A stretch of 15,728 nt of DNA from CAYZAK01 sp964476445 (GCA_964476445.1 CAYZAK010000039.1:1-15728), one strand, 5' to 3'; shown: positions 1 to 7,753, numbered from the stretch's first letter. Notes: generated by a model not told the origin, from the sequence alone. A program made the numbers and translations.

Positions 1-9
1 CCCAAAAAA

Positions 10-717
10 TTAGTTTTTATTATTGGATTTAGATATTCGTATAAGAAGAGTATCAATTATTAGAGACTCACCGTTTTTAATATATAAATAACCTGAGACA
101 GCTATAATAGTACCTCCCAGAGTATCCAGCATCAGGTCTTTCATTGTATCCAGTATAGCGATCCGGGTTGAGCCGTATGCCTGTACCTGTTCCATAGTAA
201 ACCGGGCCCTTTGCATATTGGTTCCAAGATAGTGGTCCATGGCAAATTCAAATATTTCCCAGAAGGTGCCAATAGTAACTGTAAAACAGAGAGTAAAAAT
301 CGCCACAAATATGGGATTAGGGGAAATTTTTTTCCGGCGGTAGAGTAAATATACAATTACAAAACCTATCAAACCCAGATTTAAACCGGCAATAAAGTGA
401 AGAAAGGAATCCCACCAGGGATAACGAATATAAAAATCTTTTACTTCTCCAAGAAAAATTCCGGCAAATATGCTAAAAACAAGAGCGAGTTCAAATTCAG
501 TGGGCAGTGTTATCTTGTAGTTTTTTTCAATAATTGCCGGAATAAAGGTAAGTGTTAAAGAAAGAACAGTTATGAATAGGAACAGCCAGTTTTGAAAGTA
601 GAGTTCTTCAATAATGGCAACAACAAGCAGAGCCCGAAGAACATGAGATATGGTAAATTCGATCCGGCCTATTTTATCAAATTCTCTGTATCTCTTCTTT
701 AAATCTTTAAATATCAT
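10..717 (-). CDS. DUF2238/YjdF-like integral membrane protein
   Basis: This 235-residue protein is almost entirely membrane-embedded. I count about six hydrophobic segments, near residues 22-40, 43-62, 75-92, 103-125, 136-155 and 196-213. The charged and aromatic motifs WWDSFLHF (101-108), GTFWEIFEFAMD (150-161) and DTMKDLMLDTLGG (190-202) sit at helix ends. This pattern is what I recall for the DUF2238/YjdF family of predicted inner-membrane proteins, whose function is unknown. The conserved Asp, His and Glu residues beside helices could bind a metal or polar ligand, but that is only a guess. The gene is complete and is divergent from the ABC operon. No Shine-Dalgarno sequence precedes the ATG. 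On its own strand a TATAAT hexamer (730-725) ends 7 nt before the start codon, so the mRNA may be leaderless. The family call is from memory of motifs. Confidence 0.7.
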   Translation of the reverse strand: MIFKDLKKRYREFDKIGRIEFTISHVLRALLVVAIIEELYFQNWLFLFITVLSLTLTFIPAIIEKNYKITLPTEFELALVFSIFAGIFLGEVKDFYIRYPWWDSFLHFIAGLNLGLIGFVIVYLLYRRKKISPNPIFVAIFTLCFTVTIGTFWEIFEFAMDHYLGTNMQRARFTMEQVQAYGSTRIAILDTMKDLMLDTLGGTIIAVSGYLYIKNGESLIIDTLLIRISKSNNKN

Positions 718-852
718 TATATATATTATAATATTTTTTTTGTAAAAATAAAAGCTAACGGTTCATAAATTAAGTATTTTTTTTACTGTATAGAGGTCGT
801 TAATAAATGAGAAGATACGGGCTGTTTTTAGGGTTTATAAAATATATAATAT

Positions 853-880
853 TTGATTTTAATTAAAATCATTGTAAAAT
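853..880 (+). promoter_or_regulatory. Candidate promoter with overlapping 18-bp palindrome for the ABC exporter operon
   Basis: TTGATT (853-858) and TAAAAT (875-880) lie 16 nt apart and resemble sigma-70 -35 and -10 boxes with imperfect matches. A perfect 18-nt palindrome, TGATTTTAATTAAAATCA (854-871), covers the -35 box and most of the spacer, the usual place for a repressor. In AT-rich DNA such a palindrome can arise by chance, so this is a candidate operator only. Confidence 0.35.
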
Positions 881-937
881 TTTTATTAAGATAGCAATTT
901 AGAAATACTGTAATAAAAATATATGAGGATAGTTAAG

Positions 938-1681
938 ATGTTGAAATCTATTAAAATAGAAAATTTAACTAAAAATTTTGGGGATACCACTGCCGTTAAC
1001 AATATTTCTTTAAACATAAGGGCAGGAGAAATATTTGGCATGCTGGGACCGAACGGAGCTGGGAAGACCACTACCATTAAACTGCTTACCGGACTTTTAC
1101 AGCCCGACCACGGTCGAGTAATGATAAAAGGGATATCCATGACCCGGGAGCCTCAGAGGGCAAAGCATAAATTCGCTCTGCTTCCCGACGTACCCTATGT
1201 TTATAAAAAACTTACCGGCTGGGAATTCATGAAGTTTATGACCAGAATTTATAACCTGAACGATGATAATATAGAGGAGGTTATAGAACGAGAATTGATA
1301 AGATTCAATATAAAGGATGTCTCCCATGACCTTGTTGAGTCCTATTCCCACGGTTTAAAACAGAGACTTTTACTTGCATCGGTGATGGTCCGGTCCCCGG
1401 AGATAATTATTCTGGACGAACCCATGGTTGGATTGGATCCGGAGGCCGCCCGGATGGTCAAGAATTTATTTAAAAAACTTACCCAAAAAGATACGACAAT
1501 ATTCTTATCAACCCATACTTTAGCGGACGCCCAGGAACTGTGCGATAGGATAGCCATAATCAACAAGGGAAAGATTATTGCCCTGGGTACTATAGAGGAG
1601 TTAAGAAAAGTTGCCTCCGAAAAAAAATATCCTGGGGACACCTTGGAAGATATTTACCTTGCTATAACCCGTAATGAATGA
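938..1681 (+). CDS. ABC transporter ATP-binding protein (ABC-2/exporter type)
   Basis: This is the nucleotide-binding subunit that powers the membrane partner encoded directly downstream. Counting from the chosen start (247 residues), Walker A GPNGAGKT is at 37-44, the C-loop YSHGLKQ at 136-142, Walker B IIILDE at 156-161, the D-loop at 164-168 and the H-loop His at 193. The C-loop has the YSxGxxQ form typical of ABC-2 exporters rather than LSGGQ. The Q-loop region reads LLPDVPYVYKKLTG, with Asp where many relatives have Glu or Gln, as in EcsA-like proteins. The longest ORF begins at 923, but that ATG has no ribosome-binding site. The ATG at 938 has AGGA (926-929) 8 nt upstream, so I prefer it. 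The gene overlaps the permease by 8 nt, indicating translational coupling. The substrate is unknown. Confidence 0.9.
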   Translation: MLKSIKIENLTKNFGDTTAVNNISLNIRAGEIFGMLGPNGAGKTTTIKLLTGLLQPDHGRVMIKGISMTREPQRAKHKFALLPDVPYVYKKLTGWEFMKFMTRIYNLNDDNIEEVIERELIRFNIKDVSHDLVESYSHGLKQRLLLASVMVRSPEIIILDEPMVGLDPEAARMVKNLFKKLTQKDTTIFLSTHTLADAQELCDRIAIINKGKIIALGTIEELRKVASEKKYPGDTLEDIYLAITRNE

Positions 1682-3317
1682 CGTACTTAACTCCCTGGGC
1701 ATTTATTTGAACCTGTGGGGAAAAGAAATAAAACACGATGTAAAGAAGTCATACACTAATAAGGTTAAGTTTATAATAACTCTAGTTTTGGCTGTTTTAT
1801 TTATGGGACTGATTTTTCTTGGATTTTACCGGGTTTTGGATTACGTTAAGGATACTCCCATAGTGGGAATGGCACTGGTTGGACGGTTATTAGGTACGGT
1901 TTTTTTAGCCTTATTTACCTTGCTGGTTTATTCTGCGGTGGTCTCTTCTTTTTCCGTACTCTATTTTTCCGATGACAACAACTTTCTTTTTGTATCCCCG
2001 TTTAACCAGGGTGGCGTCCTTTTGGGAAAACTCATAAAAAATACTTTTTACTCTGGCTGGATGAGTTTGGTGGTGTTGATTCCACTTTTTTCCGTTCTGG
2101 CTATATTGTTTGATTTAACTTTGCAGGGATGGATTATATCTATAATATCGGTTATGCTGTATTTTATATCTGCCGCGGCCTTGGCTATGCTGTTTACCGT
2201 ATTGGTGGTTAAAGTTTTTCCCGCCCGGAAAATAAAAGATTTTATGATAGTTGGACTGGTGATTTTGGGTACCGGATTTTACGTTCTTTTCAGAATATTA
2301 AATTTGGAGCAACTTTTAAGACCGGAACGGGGAAGTTTGGCCGCCGGATATTTGGCTAGTTTTGAGTTGCCCAGAGCAATTTTTTTGCCACCTCACTGGC
2401 TGAGCAGAATAGTGGTAGATTTCATAAATAAAAGAAGTGGTTGGCTGGGGCCTTTTTTTATTTTAATCGGGTTTGCGGCGTTATTTATATGTGCCTACTA
2501 TTTTGTATCTAAAAAAATTTTTTATCCGGGATGGGAAAAAGTTCAGAGTGAAGAAAAAAAAAGATATGAGAAAAAAACATTTGGCGCCAGTCCTATTCTT
2601 ACTAAAGATATTAAAACTTTTTTCAGGGATACCCGTCAGTGGACCCAACTTCTTCTTATTCTGGCTCTTATAGTTATTTATGTAATTAATATATATAAGT
2701 TACCCCTGGATATACCACATGTCCATTACCTTATAGGTTTTATCAATATAGGGATGATAGGTTTTGTTATAGCCGCTGTGGGACTTAGATTTACTTACAG
2801 CAGTATAAGTTTAGAGGGAAAATACTTCTGGATAATAATGAGTTCTCCCTACCCGGTTAAAGATATATTAAAGAAAAAGTATATAGAAAATATTGTACCC
2901 GTATTGGTAATAGCTATGACCCTGGTTTTAGTGTCAAACCGTATGCTTGAAGTTACCGGATTTTTAAATGTACTTTCTATCTTGACTGTTTTTGTAGGGG
3001 CCTTCAGTATAACTTCTCTGGGCATGGGGATGGCCGCAATTTATCCTAAATTTAATGCCGCCAACCCGGCCGAAATAGAGACCTCTTGGGGGGGGGTTAT
3101 GTATATGATATACAGCTTCTTTTACATAGGTTTAACTCTGGCTCTGGAAGCTGTATGGGTGAGAATGTATTTCTTAAACAGGGTCCGGGGGGAGGAAATT
3201 TATTATCCGGCTGTGGGTATAATTATAGTTCTGTTGGTTATTTTAAATATTTTTGTAAATGTAGTTCCCCTTAAAATAGGAAGTAGAAAGTTGGAGAACC
3301 TGGAGCTTGAGACTTGA
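1674..3317 (+). CDS. ABC exporter permease, putative PF16949 (ABC_tran_2)/YthQ-like
   Basis: This 547-residue protein is the membrane subunit of the exporter. I count about twelve hydrophobic segments in two halves: roughly 31-53, 70-98, 128-149, 153-182, 187-209 and 257-280, then, after a charged loop (284-320), 323-342, 350-372, 406-421, 430-457, 474-500 and 511-532. The second half contains SISLEGKYFWIIMSSPYP (377-394), a family-like signature (EGK followed by a hydrophobic stretch and a Ser/Pro turn) that I recall from large putative ABC exporters of Firmicutes. Its start lies inside the end of the ATPase gene without a clear Shine-Dalgarno site, so translation is probably coupled. A run of nine G (3088-3096) falls in codons 472-475 and could promote slippage. 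No helper or substrate gene in the window identifies the cargo; lipid, peptide or antimicrobial export are all possible. Confidence 0.82.
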   Translation: MNDVLNSLGIYLNLWGKEIKHDVKKSYTNKVKFIITLVLAVLFMGLIFLGFYRVLDYVKDTPIVGMALVGRLLGTVFLALFTLLVYSAVVSSFSVLYFSDDNNFLFVSPFNQGGVLLGKLIKNTFYSGWMSLVVLIPLFSVLAILFDLTLQGWIISIISVMLYFISAAALAMLFTVLVVKVFPARKIKDFMIVGLVILGTGFYVLFRILNLEQLLRPERGSLAAGYLASFELPRAIFLPPHWLSRIVVDFINKRSGWLGPFFILIGFAALFICAYYFVSKKIFYPGWEKVQSEEKKRYEKKTFGASPILTKDIKTFFRDTRQWTQLLLILALIVIYVINIYKLPLDIPHVHYLIGFINIGMIGFVIAAVGLRFTYSSISLEGKYFWIIMSSPYPVKDILKKKYIENIVPVLVIAMTLVLVSNRMLEVTGFLNVLSILTVFVGAFSITSLGMGMAAIYPKFNAANPAEIETSWGGVMYMIYSFFYIGLTLALEAVWVRMYFLNRVRGEEIYYPAVGIIIVLLVILNIFVNVVPLKIGSRKLENLELET

Positions 3318-3336
3318 ATAAATAGCTTTATATAAT
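3307..3336 (+). promoter_or_regulatory. Likely promoter of the PreT-PreA-like gene
   Basis: TTGAGA (3307-3312, five of six to consensus) and TATAAT (3331-3336, perfect) are 18 nt apart. A second overlapping pair, TTGAAT (3314-3319) and TATAAT (3336-3341), is 16 nt apart. The -35 falls in the last codons of the permease gene. A start near 3343 would leave a leader of about 50 nt, so the enzyme is probably transcribed separately from the exporter. Confidence 0.5.
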
Positions 3337-3383
3337 ATAATTTAAAAGCAGTAAATATGGGGATGGTAGAAAATTTAAGAAAT

Positions 3384-3390
3384 AAAGGAG
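3384..3390 (+). promoter_or_regulatory. Ribosome-binding site fixing the start at 3396
   Basis: AAAGGAG lies 5 nt before the ATG at 3396. The in-frame ATG at 3357 has nothing similar upstream, and its extra 13 residues would precede the conserved N-terminal iron-sulfur domain without adding to it. Confidence 0.75.
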
Positions 3391-3395
3391 TAGTT

Positions 3396-5912
3396 ATGGG
3401 AAATAAAAATTTTAAAGATTTCGGGTATCTTTTAACGGATAAACAGTTTGAAGCTGAAATTGAACGTTGTGAATACTGCGAGGATAAACCCTGCCGGGAC
3501 GGTTGTCCGGTCAACTGTTCACCGGCAGATTTTATAAAAGCTGTGGAGGTTATGGAAGACCAGGATTTTAAACGGGCAGCGGGGATAGTAATGAAAAACA
3601 ACCCTTTAGGGGGAGTGTGCGGAATGGTATGTCCGGATAAGCACTGCATGGCAGAATGCTCCCATAAACTTTTTGATGAACCTCTTGATATTCCCACCCT
3701 ACAGGCCGAAATTGTTAAAAGGGCCAAGGAACTTGGCGGAATCCCGGAATTTACAAGCTCTTCCCAAGCTGCGCAGGGTGACGGAAAGAAAGTTGCCGTG
3801 GTTGGGGCCGGTCCGGCCGGTCTGGGAGCAGCTGGAGTTTTAGCTCAGAAAGGCTATAAAGTGGAAATTTTTGAAGTCCGGAATGTGGCTGGAGGTATGT
3901 GTAATCTGATACCTGATCATCGACTGGATAAAGATGTATTGAAAACGGATATAGAATTTTTAAAAACTCTTGGGGATATAGATATAAATCTAAATTCAAA
4001 AGTAGAAAATTTTAAAGAATTACAGGATAAAGGATATGAGGCGGTAGTAGTAAGTACGGGGTTATGGAAACCCATAATGCCCGGCGCCAAAAACGAAGAT
4101 AAAGCTGTAACGTCTGTGGATTATCTATCCTCCCCCGGAGATTTTGATTTAAACGGCAACGTTGGCATCATAGGCGGAGGGGCCACGGCTCTTGACTGTG
4201 CGGTCACCGCTAAGAAGAACGGGGCCGGTAAAGTGGAGTTGTTTGCCCTTGAAAATCTATCTGAACTCCCCTTAACCGATCGGGAACGGGACGAACTTGT
4301 AGAATACGATATCGAAGTTACAGGGCGGACCAGGGTTAGGGCCATAAATTTTGACGATGAGGCAAAAGTAAAAAGTATAGATACAAATAAACTGGCCCTT
4401 GAGGGCGGAGAATTCAGCCTTGATAAATTGAAAGATATACCGGAGACCAATCAGAAAAGGAAGGACATTGATCATTTGATAATTGCCGTCGGTAATTTAC
4501 CGGAGGCAAAAAAGATAGATCAGAAAGGCGTATTTTATGCAGGTGATTTTGTCAACGGTCCGACCACCGTGGTAGAAGCGGTGGCTGCGGGTAAAAACAG
4601 CGCAGAAGAAGTGAATAGCTTTTTTAATAATAAGTCTGCACCCCGTGTTGAAGATAGGACCAGAAGCAATGTGAAACTTCCCGGTTATGTTGATATACCG
4701 GTTTCCCTGGAAACGGATTTTTTCGGGACTAAAATTCCAGATCCTTTTCTGCTTTCAGCAGCACCTCCGACTGACGGTTATGATCAGATGAAAGAGGCTT
4801 ATGAAGTTGGTTGGACAGGCGGGGTAATGAAAACCACTTTTGCCGAGGGCCCAATACATATCCCCGGTGAATATATGTACTCTTTTTCGGAAAATACTTA
4901 CGGAAACTGTGATAATGTCTCCGGACATCTTATAGACAGAGTATCCGGTGAAATAGAGAAGTTGGTAAAAGAATTTCCCGATAAATTGACAATTGCCTCC
5001 ACCGGTGGACCGGTAACCGGAAATGATACCGAAGATATGAAAGGGTGGCAATCCAATACAAAAACTCTGGAAAACGCCGGGGCTAAAGCAATAGAATATT
5101 CTCTCTCCTGCCCTCAGGGAGGCGAGGGAACAGAAGGGGATATAGTTTCTCAGAGCGCCGAACTTACGGCCAAAGTTATAGACTGGGTAATGCAGGTAAG
5201 TAACCCCGATGTACCCAAACTTTTTAAGCTCAGCGCGGCGGTGACTTCCATAGAGACTATAATGAACGCCGTAAAGAAGGTACTGGATAAATATCCAGAG
5301 AAAAAAGCTGGTGTTACCTTAGCTAACACTTTTCCGGTACTGGGATTTCAGGACAGAGATAAAAAGGAATGGGAAAACGGCGTGGTTTTGGGAATGAGCG
5401 GGGAGGGAGTAGCTCCCATAAGCTACCACACTCTGGCCCGAGCTGTACCCATAGGGGTAACCATATCCGGTAACGGAGGCCCTATGGATTACCGACAGAC
5501 AGCTAATTTTCTGGCTCTGGGCGCAAAAACCGTGCAGTACTGTACCATAGTTATGAAAGAAGGATACGGCATAATTGACGATCTTAGAAACGGGGTTAGT
5601 TATCTTATGAAAGAAAGAGGTATCAGCAGTATGGATGAGTTAATTGGTATAGCTCAGCCGGATGCCATAACTGATTTCATGGATCTTTCCGATGAAAAGA
5701 AAATATCCTCGCTAATTGATGAGGATCTTTGCATGCAGTGTGGTAACTGCACCAGGTGTCCGTACCTGGCTATATCCATGAACGAAGATAATTATCCGGA
5801 AACCGACGCTTCAAAGTGCATCGGATGTTCTATCTGTGTACAGAAATGTTTTTCCGGAGCCCTGGAAATGAGAGAAAGAACGGCAGAAGAAAAGGAAAAA
5901 TTGTCAGAGTAA
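3396..5912 (+). CDS. Single-chain PreT-PreA-type (dihydropyrimidine dehydrogenase-like) flavin/Fe-S oxidoreductase
   Basis: This 838-residue enzyme has the domain order of eukaryotic dihydropyrimidine dehydrogenase (DPD), which bacteria usually split into PreT and PreA. The N-terminal helical 4Fe-4S domain carries Cys 25, 28, 33, 37, 75, 79, 84, 88 and Gln103, matching the DPD pattern that includes a Gln ligand. The FAD site GAGPAG is at 137-142, a second dinucleotide site GGGATA at 260-265 and AGD at 382-384. An FMN TIM barrel follows from about 432. By alignment from memory to human DPD, Lys479, Asn504, Ser571, Cys572 (the catalytic Cys671 equivalent), Lys611, Asn644 and Thr645 are kept, while Asn668 becomes Ser569. 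The C-terminal ferredoxin domain has Cys 779, 782, 785, 788 and 808, 811, 814, 818. Electrons probably run NAD(P)H-FAD-FeS-FMN-substrate or the reverse. It is shorter than human DPD (about 1025). Pyrimidine is the likeliest substrate but unproven. Confidence 0.85.
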   Translation: MGNKNFKDFGYLLTDKQFEAEIERCEYCEDKPCRDGCPVNCSPADFIKAVEVMEDQDFKRAAGIVMKNNPLGGVCGMVCPDKHCMAECSHKLFDEPLDIPTLQAEIVKRAKELGGIPEFTSSSQAAQGDGKKVAVVGAGPAGLGAAGVLAQKGYKVEIFEVRNVAGGMCNLIPDHRLDKDVLKTDIEFLKTLGDIDINLNSKVENFKELQDKGYEAVVVSTGLWKPIMPGAKNEDKAVTSVDYLSSPGDFDLNGNVGIIGGGATALDCAVTAKKNGAGKVELFALENLSELPLTDRERDELVEYDIEVTGRTRVRAINFDDEAKVKSIDTNKLALEGGEFSLDKLKDIPETNQKRKDIDHLIIAVGNLPEAKKIDQKGVFYAGDFVNGPTTVVEAVAAGKNSAEEVNSFFNNKSAPRVEDRTRSNVKLPGYVDIPVSLETDFFGTKIPDPFLLSAAPPTDGYDQMKEAYEVGWTGGVMKTTFAEGPIHIPGEYMYSFSENTYGNCDNVSGHLIDRVSGEIEKLVKEFPDKLTIASTGGPVTGNDTEDMKGWQSNTKTLENAGAKAIEYSLSCPQGGEGTEGDIVSQSAELTAKVIDWVMQVSNPDVPKLFKLSAAVTSIETIMNAVKKVLDKYPEKKAGVTLANTFPVLGFQDRDKKEWENGVVLGMSGEGVAPISYHTLARAVPIGVTISGNGGPMDYRQTANFLALGAKTVQYCTIVMKEGYGIIDDLRNGVSYLMKERGISSMDELIGIAQPDAITDFMDLSDEKKISSLIDEDLCMQCGNCTRCPYLAISMNEDNYPETDASKCIGCSICVQKCFSGALEMRERTAEEKEKLSE

Positions 5913-5916
5913 ATTA

Positions 5917-5948
5917 GTTGTTTTTTTAGGAAGTTGTTTGTTTAGGAA
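5917..5948 (+). repeat. Tandem duplication of a 16-nt unit carrying AGGAA
   Basis: GTTGTTTTTTTAGGAA (5917-5932) is followed at once by GTTGTTTGTTTAGGAA (5933-5948), with one mismatch. The repeat fills most of the gap between the oxidoreductase and the lipoprotein gene and duplicates a Shine-Dalgarno-like AGGAA, though both copies are farther from the ATG at 5964 than usual. Confidence 0.8.
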
Positions 5949-5963
5949 AAAGAAGTAGAAATT

Positions 5964-6371
5964 ATGAAAAAATTAGTTCCTGTAATTTTGGTTGCAGTAT
6001 TTGTATCAGGTTGTGCGGCTATAGCCCAGAAAGCTACTGAAAAAACCGGTGTAAGTGTTTCAGCCGGAGTAGAATCTATTTCTATTGAGACTGAAGAGGG
6101 ATCAACCGGTCCTGTATCTCTTTCCCCGGGTGAATCAGTTAAACTTATAGTAAAAGGTTATGACGCTAACTCCAGAGAAGTATCAGGTGCTAATGTAAGC
6201 GGTGATTCTGTAAATCCGACCTGGTCAAGTGATGCGGGAAGTTTTTCTTCAGAAGAAGGTAAAGAGACTACTTTTACACTTTCGGAAGATTTTTCCGGTA
6301 TGATGGGATTTGTCACAGCCACCCAGGACGACATGGAATCTCAAATAACTATTGAAATAGAAAAAGAATAA
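5964..6371 (+). CDS. Small secreted lipoprotein, possible Ig-like domain
   Basis: The 135-residue product begins with a short basic n-region, a hydrophobic core and the lipobox VSGC, so Cys17 should be lipidated after signal peptidase II cleavage. The mature part is Ser/Thr/Gly/Glu-rich and alternates polar and hydrophobic residues, for example SLSPGESVKLIVKGYDANS, WSSDAGSF and a closing VTATQDDMESQITIEIE. This resembles one bacterial Ig-like (Big) beta-sandwich, with the typical 'value versus added meaning' pattern of such domains. The family is not certain and the role is unknown; it could be an envelope-anchored binding or structural protein. It lies 51 nt after the oxidoreductase, behind a tandem repeat, and converges with the protease gene. 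The nearest ribosome-binding candidate, AGAAG (5951-5955), is weak. Confidence 0.75.
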   Translation: MKKLVPVILVAVFVSGCAAIAQKATEKTGVSVSAGVESISIETEEGSTGPVSLSPGESVKLIVKGYDANSREVSGANVSGDSVNPTWSSDAGSFSSEEGKETTFTLSEDFSGMMGFVTATQDDMESQITIEIEKE

Positions 6372-6380
6372 GTCTCTAAT

Positions 6381-6415
6381 AAAAATTTGTTAAGGTAAAT
6401 TTTTTATTGCCTTAA
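6381..6415. terminator. Weak overlapping inverted repeats between convergent genes
   Basis: AAAAATTT (6381-6388) pairs with AAATTTTT (6397-6404), and TTAAGGTAA (6390-6398) pairs with TTGCCTTAA (6407-6415) through one wobble. They lie at the meeting point of two convergent genes, so a shared terminator is plausible. The stems are AT-rich and the second overlaps the last codons of the protease gene, so confidence is low. Confidence 0.25.
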
Positions 6416-7634
6416 TTCGTTGGAGTACCGGCGGATGGCTGTAATCAATAAATACCTTAAAAGGATGAGGGGTAAGGTTACCTAAGTTATCTACGGTAAG
6501 CTTTTTCAAAGCCCTGGTAAAAGCCTCCGGATTTTTATAGGTGTCAACGGCAAACCGGTCAGCCTGGTACTCGTATTTTCTGGAAAGAATATTTACCACT
6601 ATACTTAACAGCCTGTTTACCGGAATATAGAGAAAAGAAAAAAAGATTAAGCCCGCATATATTGGTATACTTTCCAAATTTTCTATTTGAAAAGCCCCGT
6701 AGAATTGTCGATCGTATATAAAAAACTTTAGCAAGAAGAAAGTAATACCCGTCTTTATTACGGTCATCCCCATAAATTTGTGTATATGTTTTTTAGTAAA
6801 ATGTCCCACTTCGTGAGCAAGCACGGATACTATTTCTTTTATAGAATGATTATCTATTAATGTATCAAAAAGGGCAATTCTTTTGTATTTTCCCAAGCCG
6901 GTAAAGTAGGCGTTTGATTTTGTTGACCGCCTGGAACCGTCAATTTTAAAGATACCTTTAATTTTAAAATTCATTTTTTGGGCATAATCTTCTATAGCCT
7001 CTCTTAATTTCCCATCTTTTAAAGGGGTGAATTCATTAAAAAGGGGAAGAATTACAACCGGTGAAATGTACAATAAAAAATATTGAAAAATTATTACTGC
7101 TATCCAGCAATATAACCACGCGTTTGAACCGGCGGAATAAAAAAACCATAAAATTAAAGCCAGAAGCGGACTCCCTATTACCAGACCCAGAAAAAAAGAT
7201 TTTACTCTGTCAAGTATAAAAGTTTTTGTATCGGTTTTATTGAAATCGTATTTTTCTTCTATGACAAATGTTTTAAACCAGTCAAAAGGGACACTTATTA
7301 TAGATATTCCCAGAAACAGTATTGCGGTAAATATCAGTCCGGTTATAATTTTTCCCATACCGAAGTTTCTGGCCCATAAATCTACGGTATTAAATCCGCC
7401 GGTTAGTATAAAGACAATAATTAATATTTTTAAAAATCCGGATTCAACCAGATTGAATTTAGTTTTATCTTTTAAATACTGCTGGGATTTTTTATATTTT
7501 TTATCGTCGTAATATTCGGTAAATTCTTCCGGAAGTTTTTCGGAAATGTTTTTTATATTTAAAATACCGGCAGTTAGTTTAAGAAAATAATCTCCAATTA
7601 AAAATACAATAATAAGTAAAAGAAATATATTCAT
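6390..7634 (-). CDS. M48 family zinc metalloprotease, Ste24/CAAX prenyl protease 1 type
   Basis: This 414-residue membrane protease has the full Ste24 layout. Several hydrophobic segments (about 2-22, 68-82, 96-117, 147-166, 172-195, 291-305 and 323-345) surround the catalytic domain. HEVGH at 274-278 gives the two zinc His residues and the general base, and Glu355 in SRKYEYQAD is the expected third ligand. The family motif GSRRSTKSNAYFTGLG (233-248) and SHPP (399-402) are also present. In eukaryotes Ste24 trims prenylated peptides; bacterial members have no known prenylated substrates and are usually linked to membrane protein quality control, which is inference here. A good AAGGAG lies 5 nt before the ATG, and a near-consensus promoter lies at 7698-7670. 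It is transcribed alone, divergent from the envelope cluster. Confidence 0.93.
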   Translation of the reverse strand: MNIFLLLIIVFLIGDYFLKLTAGILNIKNISEKLPEEFTEYYDDKKYKKSQQYLKDKTKFNLVESGFLKILIIVFILTGGFNTVDLWARNFGMGKIITGLIFTAILFLGISIISVPFDWFKTFVIEEKYDFNKTDTKTFILDRVKSFFLGLVIGSPLLALILWFFYSAGSNAWLYCWIAVIIFQYFLLYISPVVILPLFNEFTPLKDGKLREAIEDYAQKMNFKIKGIFKIDGSRRSTKSNAYFTGLGKYKRIALFDTLIDNHSIKEIVSVLAHEVGHFTKKHIHKFMGMTVIKTGITFFLLKFFIYDRQFYGAFQIENLESIPIYAGLIFFSFLYIPVNRLLSIVVNILSRKYEYQADRFAVDTYKNPEAFTRALKKLTVDNLGNLTPHPFKVFIDYSHPPVLQRIKAIKNLP

Positions 7635-7669
7635 TTTTGCTCCTTTTTTAATTTTTTTTTAGGTACATG

Positions 7670-7698
7670 TTTATAACTTTTAAAAATTATTATGTCAA
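7670..7698 (-). promoter_or_regulatory. Promoter of the M48 protease gene
   Basis: On the minus strand TTGACA (7698-7693) and TATAAA (7675-7670) are separated by 17 nt, six of six and five of six to the sigma-70 consensus. Transcription would begin near 7663, leaving a leader of about 29 nt that contains the AAGGAG ribosome-binding site. Confidence 0.65.
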
Positions 7699-7744
7699 TA
7701 TTACAAAATAATAAATGATATTATTTTAACCTGGCGGCTTTTTT

Positions 7745-7753
7745 TGCTATATT
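7745..7753 (+). promoter_or_regulatory. Candidate extended -10 element for the envelope cluster
   Basis: TGCTATATT is an extended -10 (TGn followed by TATATT) lying 32 nt before the ATG at 7786. The -35 position holds only a poor match (TTTAAC, 7725-7730), which extended -10 promoters can tolerate. AAGGA (7771-7775) follows as the ribosome-binding site. Confidence 0.35.

Noticed and set aside
923..937. Upstream ATG extending the ABC ATPase by five residues
   Set aside because: No ribosome-binding site precedes it, while AGGA is well placed for the ATG at 938.
3357..3395. Upstream ATG extending the PreT-PreA-like enzyme by 13 residues
   Set aside because: AAAGGAG lies 5 nt before the ATG at 3396; nothing similar precedes 3357.
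3203..3727. A 174-residue open frame on the minus strand
   Set aside because: It lies opposite the ends of two clear genes, has no recognisable domain and spans their intergenic promoter region.
5145..5175. Apparent loss of the catalytic Cys in the dihydropyrimidine dehydrogenase-like enzyme
   Set aside because: I first aligned the later Cys of the human loop (GLACGQ), which is missing here. Counting residues shows that Cys671 is the one in SCPHG, and it is conserved as Cys572 in SCPQG.
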